NCBI RefSeq assembly: GCF_029267515.1
Contig: NZ_JAJUIS010000010.1
Coordinates: 1-51,743, forward strand
Origin: Seleniivibrio woodruffii
Lineage (GTDB): Bacteria > Chrysiogenota > Deferribacteres > Deferribacterales > Geovibrionaceae
Length of the DNA: 51,743 nt
Reading direction: 5' to 3'
The translations under genes were made by a program, and so were the position numbers. The notes below the pieces were generated by a model, which did not search any database, was not told the DNA's origin, and was given only the letters and a program-made list of their open reading frames with translations. Positions 42,206 through 51,743 of the stretch are shown here, in pieces; position 1 is the first letter of the stretch, and each line of letters starts with the position of its first letter.

Positions 42206-42923
42206 TAGTTTTTTCTTCTTCGTCAACAGCGTAAAGAAATCTCTGGCAACTGGGGCACTGGAGAAGCTCCTTCTCTTTTTTGACCTCAACATAGAGCTGG
42301 GGCGGAATCTTTATGCAGCAGCCTGTGCAGGTTTCGTTGTCAACGCGCACAACGGCGAGGTTGTGTCTTGCGTCCCTGATTCTCTCATATTTTGAGAGCA
42401 TGGGTTTTTTGATAACTTTGATGGCTTCCGCTCTTGCGGCCTTGTCTTCGGCAAGCCTGTTTATGAGTTCTGCGTTCTCCTCATCCTTCTGGTTTTTGGT
42501 GAACTCAAGCTCTTCTTTCATCTTTTCAAGTTTGTCGATGACAGACTGGTTTTCGGCTTTGTATTTGTCCACAGCTTCCGTAAGCTCGATCAGTCTCAGC
42601 TCGGATTCGTAAACGTTCTTTTTCAGCGTATCCATCTCTTTCAGCACAGCTTCATATTCCTTATTGTTCTTAACGTCGGGAAGTTTTTTCTGTGCTTTCT
42701 CAAGGAGAGTCTTGCCCTCTTCATAGGCTTTCTCAACCTGAGTTTTGGCGGCAAGATCCTTTTCGTATTTTGCGTTGAACTCATCGAAAGCCGCCTGTGC
42801 TTTATCAAGCTCCGTCTGTGCCTTCTGAACATATTCGGGCTGACCTGCGAGCTTTGCCTCCGCATCGGCTATCAGGTTGTCCAGACGCTGAATCTCGATA
42901 AGCTGCGAAATTATCTCCAACAT
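42192..42923 (-). CDS. Coiled-coil protein with C4 zinc ribbon (CdsZ/zf-RING_7 type)
   Basis: A 243-residue protein. A long coiled coil (about 1-180) is followed by CTGC (about 198-201) and CPSC (about 221-224). This group is commonly encoded next to Nif3-like proteins and RNase H, as here. Biochemical role is not well defined; RNA or nucleotide handling is suspected. GGAGG precedes the ATG. Confidence 0.85.
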   Translation of the reverse strand: MLEIISQLIEIQRLDNLIADAEAKLAGQPEYVQKAQTELDKAQAAFDEFNAKYEKDLAAKTQVEKAYEEGKTLLEKAQKKLPDVKNNKEYEAVLKEMDTLKKNVYESELRLIELTEAVDKYKAENQSVIDKLEKMKEELEFTKNQKDEENAELINRLAEDKAARAEAIKVIKKPMLSKYERIRDARHNLAVVRVDNETCTGCCIKIPPQLYVEVKKEKELLQCPSCQRFLYAVDEEEKTNAED

Positions 42924-42928
42924 GTACT

Positions 42929-44029
42929 TTACCTCCAGTTGATGATAGGCGGTTCTTCGTCTATCAGCACTGATTTTATATTAAATTGTTTACTTATTTG
43001 TTCAGCCAGATATTTCATAAAGATTCGCTCTGTATGGAAGTGTCCGCCGTCGATAACAGTGATACCCGCCTCACGGGCGTCAAGGGCCTCATGGTGCTTC
43101 AAATCGCCTGTGACAAGAACATCAGTCCTTCCGATACATTTTTTCCAGAGAGAGGCACCGCTGCCCGTTACAACGGCAAAACGCTTCACCTTGCCGGACA
43201 GGTCGGATGTGTTGACGCGCAGAGCGTCCGCACCGAGAACAAAACGGACGTGGTCAAGGAAGCGGGACATTGGCATCGCCGCTTCAAATGAAGCAATGCG
43301 CCCCAGACCGTATTCCGCTCCGCCGAGGACAGGATATACATCGTATGCGACCTCTTCGTAAGGATGCGCCTTTATAACTTCTTTTATGAGATTGGTGATT
43401 TTGGATCTTTCAATGATGGTTTCGATGCGGTGTTCATGAACTTCTTCCAGTGCGCCGGGCGTGCCGATGAAAGGGTTTGCGCCGTCACATGGTTTGAACC
43501 TGCCCGTCCCTTCCGCTGAGAAGGAGACGTCAGAGTAGTTCCCGATATTTCCCGCACCCGCCGCTGCCATGGTTTCCCTGACAGCCTGAGAGTGCGTCAC
43601 AGGCACAAAGACGACGAATTTCACCATTTCGGTGCGTCCCTCGGAAACAAGGGTTTCTTCAACTTTGCCGCCGAGAAGCGCGCAAAGGTGGTCGTTAAGG
43701 CTGTAATCCGCAAGGTCAAGACTTGTGTGGTGCGAAAGAACCGCCAGTCCGTTCTGGATGGCTTTTATGATTTTTCTGTCGAAAGGTTTGTCGAAATTAA
43801 GGCTTTTCAGAGAGCCAAAAAAAAGGGGGTGATGAGTTATCAGAACCTCACACCCCTCTTCTATTGCTTTGTTAATAACCTTTTCTGAAGGATCAAGTGC
43901 AAATGCGGCTTTGTTGATTTCCCTGTCGTCAGGTACTATCTGGTTCCCGCTGTTGTCCCAGTCGTATTGACGGTCACGGTCAGCGATACCCTTCTCCAAA
44001 TAGTTTCGTAAATCTCTTATCCTTGCCAC
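42929..44029 (-). CDS. Nif3-like dinuclear metal protein (YqfO/YbgI type)
   Basis: A 366-residue protein, the long form with a central PII-like insert (VKFVVFVPVTHSQAVRETM). Metal ligands are seen in LITHHPLFF, SHHTSLD and GGHFHTER. It starts at GTG with AAAGGA upstream. Nif3 proteins form hexameric toroids with two metals per subunit, and their substrate is debated. It is the first gene of the nif3-zinc ribbon-RNase HI group. Confidence 0.88.
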   Translation of the reverse strand: MARIRDLRNYLEKGIADRDRQYDWDNSGNQIVPDDREINKAAFALDPSEKVINKAIEEGCEVLITHHPLFFGSLKSLNFDKPFDRKIIKAIQNGLAVLSHHTSLDLADYSLNDHLCALLGGKVEETLVSEGRTEMVKFVVFVPVTHSQAVRETMAAAGAGNIGNYSDVSFSAEGTGRFKPCDGANPFIGTPGALEEVHEHRIETIIERSKITNLIKEVIKAHPYEEVAYDVYPVLGGAEYGLGRIASFEAAMPMSRFLDHVRFVLGADALRVNTSDLSGKVKRFAVVTGSGASLWKKCIGRTDVLVTGDLKHHEALDAREAGITVIDGGHFHTERIFMKYLAEQISKQFNIKSVLIDEEPPIINWR

Positions 44030-44066
44030 TTAGTCCTTTCTCTGTGATATTTAAAAGTTAAAAAAA

Positions 44067-44140
44067 TGGGCCAAGCTGGACTCGAACCAGCGACCTACCG
44101 GTTATGAGCCGGTGGCTCTAGCCAACTGAGCTATTGGCCC
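44067..44140 (-). tRNA. tRNA with CAT anticodon (Met elongator or Ile2)
   Basis: A 74-nt cloverleaf: acceptor GGGCCAA/TTGGCCC, D-arm GCTC...GAGC, anticodon stem ACCGG/CCGGT with loop CTCATAA, T-arm GCTGG-TTCGAGT-CCAGC, discriminator A. CCA is not encoded. The anticodon CAT means elongator Met, or Ile2 if the wobble C is lysidinylated. The GGTCG variable and T-arm look slightly more like Ile2 sequences, so the identity stays open. It lies 46 nt from rpoD. Confidence 0.92.
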
Positions 44141-44186
44141 TTGGGAGTGATGTTTTTACTCGTAAATTACGGTTTTGTCAATACTT

Positions 44187-46088
44187 TTATTCAGTAAAAG
44201 TTTTTAAAATTCTGCTTCTTGTGGGGTGGCGCAGTTTCCTCAATGCTTTTGCTTCGATCTGTCTGATACGTTCGCGTGTGACATTGAATTTCTTACCTAC
44301 CTCTTCAAGTGTATGGTCGGAGTCGCAGTTGATGCCGAAGCGCAGTTTAAGCACCTCAGACTCTCTGTGGCTCAAAGTTTCCAGTATCTGCTGGGTATGC
44401 TCCTTCAGCTTGAGATATGTAACCTCTTCCGAAGGATTTTTCGCGGATTTATCCTCGATAAAGTCGCCGAGACTCGAATCCTCATCCTCGCCTATGGGCG
44501 TTTCAAGAGACACGGGTTCTTTGGCTATCTTCATAACCTTTTTAATCTTTTCAACAGGGATATCCATCTTGACGGATATCTCCTCAGGCGTGGGTTCGCG
44601 CCCCATATCCTGCTGAAGCTGACGGGTTATCTTCATCATCTTATTGATGGTCTCTATCATGTGGACGGGGATACGGATGGTGCGCGCCTGATCCGCTATG
44701 GCGCGGGTTATCGCCTGACGTATCCACCATGTGGCGTAGGTGGAGAATTTGTATCCGCGTTTATATTCGAACTTTTCAACCGCCTTCATAAGACCTATGT
44801 TGCCTTCCTGAATCAGGTCGAGGAACTGTAAACCTCTGTTGGTGTATTTCTTCGCAATGGAAACAACCAGTCGCAGGTTTGCCTCTATAAGTTTAGATTT
44901 TGCGGCTTCCGTTTCGGACTCGCCCATTATGAGGCTGTCGTGTATAACGTCAAGTTCCGCTTTGTCGAAACCGAGATTACCCATTGCGGCATCATAGTTC
45001 TTTTTGGCGGTTTTGAATTTTTTCTGTATTGTGGCTATATCATTGACATTCATGCCGCGTTTTTCGCAGGCACATTTTATATCGTCTTCGCAGATAAGAG
45101 CCAGTTCGGGATATTCTGTCAGCTTAACAAGACGACAGAGCTTTTCAAGCTCTCTGGAACCGTCAAGAATTGAAGAATAAGCGTACTTTATATCTCCGGC
45201 TATGTTGCATATCTTGGAGTAATTTACTTTGATTTCAAGGAGCTTGTCTGTGATGTCGTCAACGGAATCGTGCATGGTCTGTTTAAGAGAGAGTATCTCG
45301 TCCAGACACAGTTTATCCTCTTTTATCCTGTCGTTGATGCTGATATTCTGTTTCAGCTTCGCTGCGATATCCTCCAGAATGGCAATATACTGCTCTTTAA
45401 TCTGAAGTTCCTTTTCATCAACGGGAACCGGAGCCGCCTCAACGGCAATCTCCTCTTCTTCCTCTTCCGTCTCCGCTTCGTCTTTGATGAAGTCCTCTTC
45501 TCCGTCTTCCGCCGGTTCGGAATCTTCATCAATATTTCTTATTATATCGGCATCGGGTTCATCTATATCAACAGGCTCGTTTTCAAGCTCATCTTCAATA
45601 TCTATGATGTCCTTCAGCCTCATGCTGTCATTTTTAATACCCTCGGCAATCTCCATTATTTTGGCGGCTGTTTTCGGGTATAGCAGAACGGCGCGCAGAA
45701 CTTTGCGCTGTCCGTCTTCTATCTCTTTGGCGACTTCAATCTCCTCGTCGCGGTTGAGCAGGGGGATATTTCCCATCTCTTTCAGATAGAGTCTGACAGG
45801 GTCGTCCGTACTTATTGTCTCTTCGCCCACGTCTTTCAGAAGACCGAAAGACTCGTCGTCATCGTCGTCGATATCCTCATCAGCAGTAAACAGACCTGGT
45901 TTATCCACTTTGCTGTCGATGACGTCTATTTTAAGCTGGGCAAGGAGCATCATGATCTCGTCAATAAGCTCGGTTGTAAGTATCTCGTCCGGCAAATTTT
46001 CGTTTATTTCATCGAAAGTGAGAAATCCCTTCTCTTTTCCAAGGGCGATAATGTTCTTGACTTCAGGGCTCTTGATCTTTCTCGACAT
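44187..46088 (-). CDS. rpoD: Primary sigma factor RpoD (sigma-70)
   Basis: A 633-residue protein. Region 1.1 is at the N-terminus (about 1-75) and region 1.2 carries [17 protein letters not shown] non-conserved, extremely acidic insertion follows ([21 protein letters not shown]). Region 2 holds [15 protein letters not shown], then region 3. Region 4 holds the HTH with [19 protein letters not shown]. It directs RNA polymerase to housekeeping promoters. The ATG at 46088 is chosen because GGAGG lies 10 nt upstream; the TTG at 46097 is too close. It is co-transcribed with dnaG. Confidence 0.96.
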   Translation of the reverse strand: MSRKIKSPEVKNIIALGKEKGFLTFDEINENLPDEILTTELIDEIMMLLAQLKIDVIDSKVDKPGLFTADEDIDDDDDESFGLLKDVGEETISTDDPVRLYLKEMGNIPLLNRDEEIEVAKEIEDGQRKVLRAVLLYPKTAAKIMEIAEGIKNDSMRLKDIIDIEDELENEPVDIDEPDADIIRNIDEDSEPAEDGEEDFIKDEAETEEEEEEIAVEAAPVPVDEKELQIKEQYIAILEDIAAKLKQNISINDRIKEDKLCLDEILSLKQTMHDSVDDITDKLLEIKVNYSKICNIAGDIKYAYSSILDGSRELEKLCRLVKLTEYPELALICEDDIKCACEKRGMNVNDIATIQKKFKTAKKNYDAAMGNLGFDKAELDVIHDSLIMGESETEAAKSKLIEANLRLVVSIAKKYTNRGLQFLDLIQEGNIGLMKAVEKFEYKRGYKFSTYATWWIRQAITRAIADQARTIRIPVHMIETINKMMKITRQLQQDMGREPTPEEISVKMDIPVEKIKKVMKIAKEPVSLETPIGEDEDSSLGDFIEDKSAKNPSEEVTYLKLKEHTQQILETLSHRESEVLKLRFGINCDSDHTLEEVGKKFNVTRERIRQIEAKALRKLRHPTRSRILKTFTE

Positions 46089-46093
46089 CAGAT

Positions 46094-47812
46094 TCAATCC
46101 TCCGGGTTCCTTTTGCGCATCATGCGTCCAGCCTGCTCAAATTTCTTTATAGCAAGCTCACGCGCCTTCGCCCCGTCGTCTGAGGTTTTTATCTCTTTTG
46201 ACAGGGTGTCCATAACCGAATTTGAAATCAGCTTTTCTCTGGCAGCTGCCGCCAGTCTGTAGATATCGGTATCGGGCATTTTTATGACCGCTTCCGACAG
46301 TTCGCTGCCCACGTCCGGTGAGCACAAAAGGACACTGATATTATCACCATCACGTAAAACATCAAGCACTTTCTTATATATATCAGCCAGAATTTTGTCG
46401 TTGAAAAATTCCGGCAGAATATTTTCGGTCTGCATAAGGGCTACGTCTTCCGGCAGTTTAAACAATGTGGCAATAAACTCACGTTCATATATATATGTGG
46501 CGGCGCGCACGGCGTTTTTAACGGGACGCCTGCCGACTATTTTTAAACTATTATTTGCGGCAGAAAGGTCAATATCCTTTTTCAGTATTTCTTTACCGAC
46601 ATTGAATATCTCTGCCAGCTTTTCCGCGTAATGCTCTTTCCTGTATGGACTTTTCACTTTTGTCAGCATCTGCTTCATCCGCTCAAGATTTCTTAAACGT
46701 GCGTTCATGTCTCCTGAGTTTTCCATAAGCGTCTCGGCGGTGAAAATAAAAAGGTCCTTTCTGGTTTCAAGCAGCTCTTCAAAACCTTCGGCGCCCTCGC
46801 GGTCGAGGAATGTGTCAGGGTCGTCCTCCTTCGGCAGAAAGATGACCATTGGAAAGTTATCCGCCGCTACGAAAACGTCAAGGCTTTTAAGCGCGGAGTT
46901 ATATCCGGCATCGTCCCCGTCGTAAAGCATATATATATCTTCGGTAAACCTTTTCAGCAGGGTAACGTGTTCCGGAGTAAGCGCCGTGCCCATTGTGGCG
47001 ACACAGTTTCCGAAGCCCTTGTCGAAAAGGCGCATCACATCGAAATAGCCCTCGACGATAAGCACATGCCCTTTTTTTCGGATATGCTCCTTCGCCAGAT
47101 CCAGATTAAAAAGCACCCTGCGCTTTTTAAAAATTTCCGTTTCGGGAGAATTTATATATTTCGGCATCTGCCCGGTTATTGTTCTGCCGGAAAATGCGAT
47201 GGTTCTGCCTGTTACTCCACGCACAGGAATCATAACCCTGTCGAAGAACATAAGGCGCATACCGTACTGCCCCTCTTTAAACAGTCCGGAACCCTGAAGT
47301 ACGCTTTTGTCGTATTTGCGGACGTATTTTTCCGTATCGAACTTCTGCGGGAAATAGCCAACCATAAACCGCTCAAGCAGGCTGTCAGAAAAATTTCTGC
47401 TTTTCAGATAATTAAGAGCCTCTTTTCCTATTCCCGAATAAAGGTTCTTTCTGGCATCAAGCACCAGTTCCTCATGGAGCGCGGCGATGTCCTTCGCGGT
47501 CTGGCTGACCTCCGCTCCTTCATATTCTATCGCCACCCCGTATCTGTCCGCCAGAAAACGAACTGATTCGGGAAACGGCAGATTGTAATAATTCATCACA
47601 AACGATATGACGTTCCCTCCGGCACCGCAGCCGAAACAGTGGTAAAAACCCTTGTCGGGATGCACGTTGAACGAGGGGGTTTTCTCCGAGTGAAAAGGAC
47701 AAAGACCCTTGAAGCTGTTACCCATCTTTTTCAGAGGAACAACATCATTGATTATCTCGTAAATATCGCTTGCTTCCAGTATTTCATCTATTTTTGAAGA
47801 AGGTATTTTCAT
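46094..47812 (-). CDS. dnaG: DNA primase
   Basis: A 572-residue primase. The CHC2 zinc motif is [14 protein letters not shown]...CFGCG (about 38-66). The catalytic core has a TOPRIM with [10 protein letters not shown] and DGDDAG (near 250-305). A C-terminal helical helicase-binding region follows. It synthesises RNA primers at the replication fork. It lies directly upstream of rpoD, the classic macromolecular synthesis operon without rpsU. Confidence 0.95.
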   Translation of the reverse strand: MKIPSSKIDEILEASDIYEIINDVVPLKKMGNSFKGLCPFHSEKTPSFNVHPDKGFYHCFGCGAGGNVISFVMNYYNLPFPESVRFLADRYGVAIEYEGAEVSQTAKDIAALHEELVLDARKNLYSGIGKEALNYLKSRNFSDSLLERFMVGYFPQKFDTEKYVRKYDKSVLQGSGLFKEGQYGMRLMFFDRVMIPVRGVTGRTIAFSGRTITGQMPKYINSPETEIFKKRRVLFNLDLAKEHIRKKGHVLIVEGYFDVMRLFDKGFGNCVATMGTALTPEHVTLLKRFTEDIYMLYDGDDAGYNSALKSLDVFVAADNFPMVIFLPKEDDPDTFLDREGAEGFEELLETRKDLFIFTAETLMENSGDMNARLRNLERMKQMLTKVKSPYRKEHYAEKLAEIFNVGKEILKKDIDLSAANNSLKIVGRRPVKNAVRAATYIYEREFIATLFKLPEDVALMQTENILPEFFNDKILADIYKKVLDVLRDGDNISVLLCSPDVGSELSEAVIKMPDTDIYRLAAAAREKLISNSVMDTLSKEIKTSDDGAKARELAIKKFEQAGRMMRKRNPED

Positions 47813-47889
47813 GAGTTAAATAAAGACAACTCCATAACGCATACTTATATTGTATAGACAAAGAATCAAATATCAAATATATTTTGCCC

Positions 47890-48831
47890 ATGCTGTCAAT
47901 TAATAATTTATCCGTAGAACTGAAAAGCCCGGACAACCCTTTTATAATCCTGCGGAACGTATCGCTTGGTCTGAAAAGAGGAGAAATTCTCGGCATAGCC
48001 GGTGAGTCCGGCAGCGGAAAAACCATTCTGGCGAAAACTATCCTGAACCTCATCCGAAAACCTGTTGTGAAAACGGCAGGCAGCATAATCCTTGACGGTC
48101 AAGAGCTAAAAAACGAAAAAGACTTCGCCGCCATAAGAGGCAGCAAGGTTTCCATGATATTCCAGAACCCCACAGGTTCGATTAACCCCGTATTTACTGT
48201 GGGCGCGCAGATTACCGAGGCTATCCTTGCCCATAACACGGGGATGAAGAAAAAGGAGGCATGGGAAAAAGCTGTCTCGCTTCTGGCAGAGGTTGAGATA
48301 CCTCATCCGGCGGAACGCATGAACTCTTATCCGCATCAGCTTTCCGGAGGTATGAACCAGCGAGTAATGATCGCAATGGCGCTCTCCTGCGACCCCGAAG
48401 TCCTCATAGCCGATGAGCCCACAACAGCGCTGGACGTAACCGTTCAGCAGCAGATCCTCCTGCTGATAAAAAAACTTAACCGTGAAAAGAACCTGTCTGT
48501 AATTTTTATAACCCACGATCTCGGACTGCTCGCAAGGATTGCCGACGAAAGCTGCATCATGTACGCGGGAGAGATTATGGAGCGCCTAAGCGCAGACAAC
48601 CTGAAAAACGAAAGTATGCGGCACCCGTATACGAGGGCGCTTAAAGACTGCATCCCGTCTATTGGAGACAAAAGACAGTACCTGAACACCATAAAGGGCA
48701 CCATAACATTTAACGGCAGTTCATTCAACAGCAAGTGCGTATTCGCAGACAGATGCGAAAGAAAGACAGAAAGATGCGTCCGTGAAAAACCGGAATTCAA
48801 AGACGGGTTCTCCTGCTTCAACCCTTTTTAA
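47890..48831 (+). CDS. Oligopeptide/dipeptide ABC transporter ATP-binding protein (DppD/OppD-like)
   Basis: About 313 residues: Walker [11 protein letters not shown] (about 38-47), ABC signature [10 protein letters not shown], Walker [13 protein letters not shown], and the C-terminal oligopeptide-type Cys cluster ([14 protein letters not shown]) that can bind [4Fe-4S] in this family. It would power peptide or nickel uptake, but no permease or binding-protein gene is adjacent, so it is an orphan here. No good ribosome site is visible; TTG at 47884 is an alternative start. It overlaps the MATE gene tail to tail by 4 nt. Confidence 0.85.
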   Translation: MLSINNLSVELKSPDNPFIILRNVSLGLKRGEILGIAGESGSGKTILAKTILNLIRKPVVKTAGSIILDGQELKNEKDFAAIRGSKVSMIFQNPTGSINPVFTVGAQITEAILAHNTGMKKKEAWEKAVSLLAEVEIPHPAERMNSYPHQLSGGMNQRVMIAMALSCDPEVLIADEPTTALDVTVQQQILLLIKKLNREKNLSVIFITHDLGLLARIADESCIMYAGEIMERLSADNLKNESMRHPYTRALKDCIPSIGDKRQYLNTIKGTITFNGSSFNSKCVFADRCERKTERCVREKPEFKDGFSCFNPF

Positions 48832-50147
48832 ACATTTATCGACTTCCACTTTCCGCTTCTGAAACGTATCAGAAGCACCGCAGCACGAACCACTGATTCT
48901 ATCATCGCCACAAGATAAACCCATACCGAGTCAGTCACATAAAAAGTGAGCAGCCAAGCCGGCAGTATACGCAAACCCCACAGAGAAACAGCGTTGATGG
49001 CGAACGTCATATTTGTGTCCCCCGCCCCGCGCAAACTGCCTGAAAGCACAAAGCACACGGCAAGAGGAACCTGTGAAATGCCCATTATCCGCAGATACCA
49101 TGCGGCATTCTCTATCGTAGCCTGATTGTCGGTGAATAACCGCGCTAAGGCATATGGAAATATAGTCATAAGAAGTCCCAAAATACCCATTATCACCGAA
49201 GCGGATACAGTCGCAGCATACGCATCCTTCTCCGCCTCGTCCGGTTTTCCGGCGCCAAGCCCCTGACCCACCAGAGCCATGCTTGCAAAGATGAAACCAA
49301 CCCCAGGCATAAATGCCAGACCCTCAATACGTAGCCCCACCTGATAACCCGCCAGCGCATCAACACCGAACTTCGCCACCAGCGCCGACAAAACAAGATA
49401 CGAAGGATGAGCTACTATCCTTTCAAGCCATGCCGGAACCGCAACCCTTATGCCTCGTTTCAAAAGATCCATATCAAAAGACGGGATTATCCTGATCCCC
49501 CTGCCTGAAAAATAACAAATGAAATAGACAATAAGCTGATAATAAATGACAATAACAGTGGCGAGCGCCGCGCCCTTTATTCCCATTGCAGGAAATCCGA
49601 AATGCCCGAATATCATCACCCAGTCAAGAAAAACGTTCATAAGATTGCCGGAAATGCTTATATAAAGAGGTATCTTCGTCTTTCCGAGGGCGTTCAGCCC
49701 GCTGAAAAGCACTCCCTGAACAAAAAGTGCCGGAAGCGCGTACGAATAGTTCGAAATATATATCGTACCCTCGTGCACAACGTCCTTTCCCGTTCCGAGA
49801 ATCTCAAACAGCACGGACGAATGAAACAGACAGAAAAACATTAGCGGCAGAGAGATGACAAAAGAAAAAAGTATCATCACATAAATGGTCTGCCCTGCCT
49901 TTTCCATATCTTTCGAGCCGTAAAAACGGGAAACAAGAACGTTCGTACCGACATACACCAGAGACATAAACGCATACAGAAGAGCGGTGTACTGCATACT
50001 GACACCGACGGAAGCAAGACTCACAGCCGATATGCGTCCCACAAACAGCATATCAATCATTGTCTGCACCATGTTCATTAGATTATGGAATGCAGACGGA
50101 AGGGAAATTGCAAGCACCCTGCGGTACCTGTCGTTAATAACAATCAT
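48828..50147 (-). CDS. MATE-family efflux transporter
   Basis: A 439-residue protein with about 12 hydrophobic segments in two related halves. Family features include MVQTMIDMLFVGRISAVSLASVG near the N-terminus and GLGAGKPDEAEKDAY in the middle. It probably exports cationic drugs or metabolites in exchange for H+ or Na+. It converges on the ABC ATPase gene. The spacer to the exonuclease gene is 139 nt and would hold divergent promoters. Confidence 0.88.
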   Translation of the reverse strand: MIVINDRYRRVLAISLPSAFHNLMNMVQTMIDMLFVGRISAVSLASVGVSMQYTALLYAFMSLVYVGTNVLVSRFYGSKDMEKAGQTIYVMILFSFVISLPLMFFCLFHSSVLFEILGTGKDVVHEGTIYISNYSYALPALFVQGVLFSGLNALGKTKIPLYISISGNLMNVFLDWVMIFGHFGFPAMGIKGAALATVIVIYYQLIVYFICYFSGRGIRIIPSFDMDLLKRGIRVAVPAWLERIVAHPSYLVLSALVAKFGVDALAGYQVGLRIEGLAFMPGVGFIFASMALVGQGLGAGKPDEAEKDAYAATVSASVIMGILGLLMTIFPYALARLFTDNQATIENAAWYLRIMGISQVPLAVCFVLSGSLRGAGDTNMTFAINAVSLWGLRILPAWLLTFYVTDSVWVYLVAMIESVVRAAVLLIRFRSGKWKSINV

Positions 50148-50286
50148 AAATTCCTCATACGCCGTATCTTTTCATATACGACGCTAAAATATACACTAAT
50201 ACACGCGAAAGTATATTGCAATAAATCTGTTTTGGTTTTACAATAGCTTTAAATAAAATAGCATTTCATTACATAGGATTAATGAT
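50148..50286. other. Divergent promoter region
   Basis: An AT-rich spacer between the MATE and exonuclease genes. TATATTGCAATAAA and nearby AT-rich hexamers could serve either strand. No single promoter is convincing enough to place. Confidence 0.3.
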
Positions 50287-50973
50287 ATGATAGGTAAATT
50301 TTTTAATAAAAAAACTGCCGCAGATAAAGCCAGAGACCCTATATCTATCTATGTTAATAGACTGTGTGATAATTTCGCTAAAAATATAACACTGGATGAA
50401 AGCATAGACAACACTGTTTTCTCTGTTGTTGATACAGAAACAACGGGGTTAGACCTTGCAACCGCAAAAATAATAAACGTCGCTGCTGTAAAAGTGCAGA
50501 ATTTCAAGATAATTGATTTCTATAACTCATTCATAAACCCTGAAATTCCTATACCTGCCGAGTCTGTGAAATGGCATAATATCACCGACGAGATGGTGGC
50601 GGACAAACCCACGGCCGGGGAAGTTCTGCCTGATTTCATAAACTTTGTCGGCAGCTCAGTCATAGTCGGACATCATGTAAATTTTGATATCAGAATGATA
50701 AATAAAGAACTTGAAGACTGTTACGGCTGCACCCTGCAAAACCAGTGGCTGGACACCATGTTCATCTATTCCAGAACAATAAGAAAGAAAGAGGAGCATG
50801 TCAGCCTCGACCTTCTCCTTGAAAAGTATAAAGTTGTATGCAACGGGCGCCACACGGCTCTTGGCGATGCGCTTGCCACAGCAGAGGTTTTTACAAAAAT
50901 GATCAGTCAGGCAAGAACCGACTTCGAATCCATCAGACAGCTTATTGAAAGTCAAAGAATGATTTCAGGATAA
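50287..50973 (+). CDS. DEDDh 3'-5' exonuclease (DnaQ-like)
   Basis: A 228-residue protein. Exo motif I is VVDTETTGLD (about 49-58), Exo II is VGHHVNFDI (about 127-135), and the DEDDh Exo III is NGRHTALGDALAT (about 194-206). It trims 3' ends of DNA. It may be a free-standing proofreading-type or repair exonuclease, with no polymerase domain attached. The first about 45 residues are a lysine-rich leader. Confidence 0.88.
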   Translation: MIGKFFNKKTAADKARDPISIYVNRLCDNFAKNITLDESIDNTVFSVVDTETTGLDLATAKIINVAAVKVQNFKIIDFYNSFINPEIPIPAESVKWHNITDEMVADKPTAGEVLPDFINFVGSSVIVGHHVNFDIRMINKELEDCYGCTLQNQWLDTMFIYSRTIRKKEEHVSLDLLLEKYKVVCNGRHTALGDALATAEVFTKMISQARTDFESIRQLIESQRMISG

Positions 50974-51032
50974 GTTTTATATTACGCAACCTATCCGTTG
51001 ACTGTCAGCATTAACTGCTGTATTCTAAAGTT

Positions 51033-51458
51033 ATGAGTGACTTCAGACTTAATGTCCTAAAGGAAATTCTTAATAGCTACGAAAAATTCTTCATACACCT
51101 TATGCCGCACCCTGACCTTATAATCGGGTCACGAGGTCTCATCGGTGAGGAGAAAAAAAACGGTCTGGTACTGGTCTTCAGTTCATATTCCTATGACAAA
51201 CTGAGCATCGACGAGGACAGCATCACCGTTAACATGAAATTCTCAGGAAGCTGGGAAAGCCTCTATATTCCTGTGGATGCTGTCAGTGCTGTCTTCAACG
51301 ATCCGGTTAAACCCGAATTTATGTTCAGCTTCAAGCCGCAGAACAGGAAAAATGCCCCTAAACCCATTGAAAAAGAAGAAGAGGACGATTCAGACGACAT
51401 ATCGGAAGACACCTCCGCTTCATCCAACAACGTAATCCAGTTCAAAAGAAAAAACTAA
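51033..51458 (+). CDS. SspB-like ClpXP adaptor
   Basis: A 141-residue protein. The about 90-residue beta-rich core resembles SspB (GLVLVFSSYSYDKLSIDEDS, GSWESLYIPVDAVSAVF). It is followed by a strongly acidic linker (EKEEEDDSDDISED) and a short basic-hydrophobic tail (NVIQFKRKN). That layout, core-linker-ClpX-binding tail, is how SspB delivers ssrA-tagged proteins to ClpXP. The assignment is by pattern only. The ribosome site is weak. Confidence 0.7.
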   Translation: MSDFRLNVLKEILNSYEKFFIHLMPHPDLIIGSRGLIGEEKKNGLVLVFSSYSYDKLSIDEDSITVNMKFSGSWESLYIPVDAVSAVFNDPVKPEFMFSFKPQNRKNAPKPIEKEEEDDSDDISEDTSASSNNVIQFKRKN

Positions 51459-51743
51459 AACATTTAACATAATCATTGTCGCAGGCTGAGATACGAGATC
51501 GCTTCACCTGGCGCAATTTTATTTTCTGTCTTCGCAAGAAATGCTCAATTGCTCGCGAAAACGGCATAATTCATGGAAAATATTTTATAAAAACCTCATA
51601 TCCCTGTCTCCTCTATCTCTGGACTGACAGCCTTATACTGAGGCATTACAATTTGCCACGAAATTTTCTCCATCCATGGAAAAATTTCGTCAGCGCTTCT
51701 GTCGGCAAAGCCTCCATACGCTCACGTTACTCTCGCTCAACCG
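51459..51743. repeat. Gene-free region with inverted repeat
   Basis: No supported ORF in the last 285 bases. ACGAAATTTT (51658-51667) and AAAATTTCGT (51681-51690) form a perfect 10-bp inverted repeat around a 13-nt loop. The text CTCAATTGCT and a later ATAAAAA stretch recur from the 15469-15781 spacer, suggesting both belong to a diffuse dispersed-repeat family. Confidence 0.4.

Noticed and set aside
1-51743. CRISPR array or rRNA operon
   Set aside because: No regularly spaced repeats of 24-40 bp and no rRNA-like sequence were found on either strand.

Overview
The window is bacterial chromosome of moderate GC content. Housekeeping operons (rpoD-dnaG, valS-nadC, rsmI, trxB, tsaE-nnr) sit beside a DMSO-reductase-family respiratory enzyme and several cyclic-di-GMP and sensor proteins. 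This gene mix suggests an anaerobically respiring, motile, Gram-negative-type organism. My best guess is the Deferribacterota (Denitrovibrio/Geovibrio/Seleniivibrio-like). That guess rests on overall gene content only; there is no rRNA gene here to confirm it.

Layout. (1) 1-2005: apparent right end of an integrative conjugative element. It holds the start of a type IV secretion coupling protein, a NusA-like protein, a small ORF and an SSB, all on the minus strand. An AT-rich secreted-protein gene follows, then 11-bp tandem repeats and a sequence resembling the 3' end of a tRNA (candidate attachment site). (2) 2075-2664: three tiny minus-strand genes, two of them zinc ribbons. (3) 2835-9566: the most unusual part, a five-gene module in which two paralogous patatin-like phospholipases flank a small protein, a 1044-residue beta-rich protein with a helical, partly hydrophobic C-terminal region, and a 235-residue protein of unknown family. 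(4) 9600-13449: a methyltransferase, a membrane protein fused to a THEP1-like NTPase, and an MFS transporter with a palindrome in its promoter. (5) 13819-19561: a PAS/LuxR regulator, a TorD-type chaperone, a Tat-exported molybdopterin oxidoreductase, its four-cluster Fe-S subunit and a small exported protein. (6) 19674-29962: a hybrid histidine kinase, two tandem EAL proteins, cardiolipin synthase, a YhcC-type radical SAM protein and a PAS-GGDEF-EAL protein. (7) 30023-38389: a long co-directional run with many overlapping stops and starts: Trm112-like, nnr, tsaE, two small proteins, valS, nadC, a cysteine-less redoxin, trxB and rsmI. (8) 38360-47812, minus strand: membrane PH-like protein, large TPR lipoprotein, RNase HI, C4 zinc ribbon protein, Nif3-like protein, tRNA(CAT), rpoD and dnaG. 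(9) 47890-51458: orphan oligopeptide-type ABC ATPase, MATE transporter, DEDDh exonuclease and an SspB-like ClpXP adaptor. The last 285 bases hold no gene but contain a strong inverted repeat.

How the genes work together. Region 5 reads as a regulated respiratory unit (regulator, chaperone, catalytic and electron-transfer subunits) that lacks a membrane anchor. Region 6 is a signalling block centred on c-di-GMP. Region 3 looks like a lipid- or membrane-directed system: two acyl hydrolases accompany a large protein that could bind or insert into membranes. I know of no characterised system with this composition, and it is the main candidate for something new. No CRISPR array, rRNA or intact transposase was seen.
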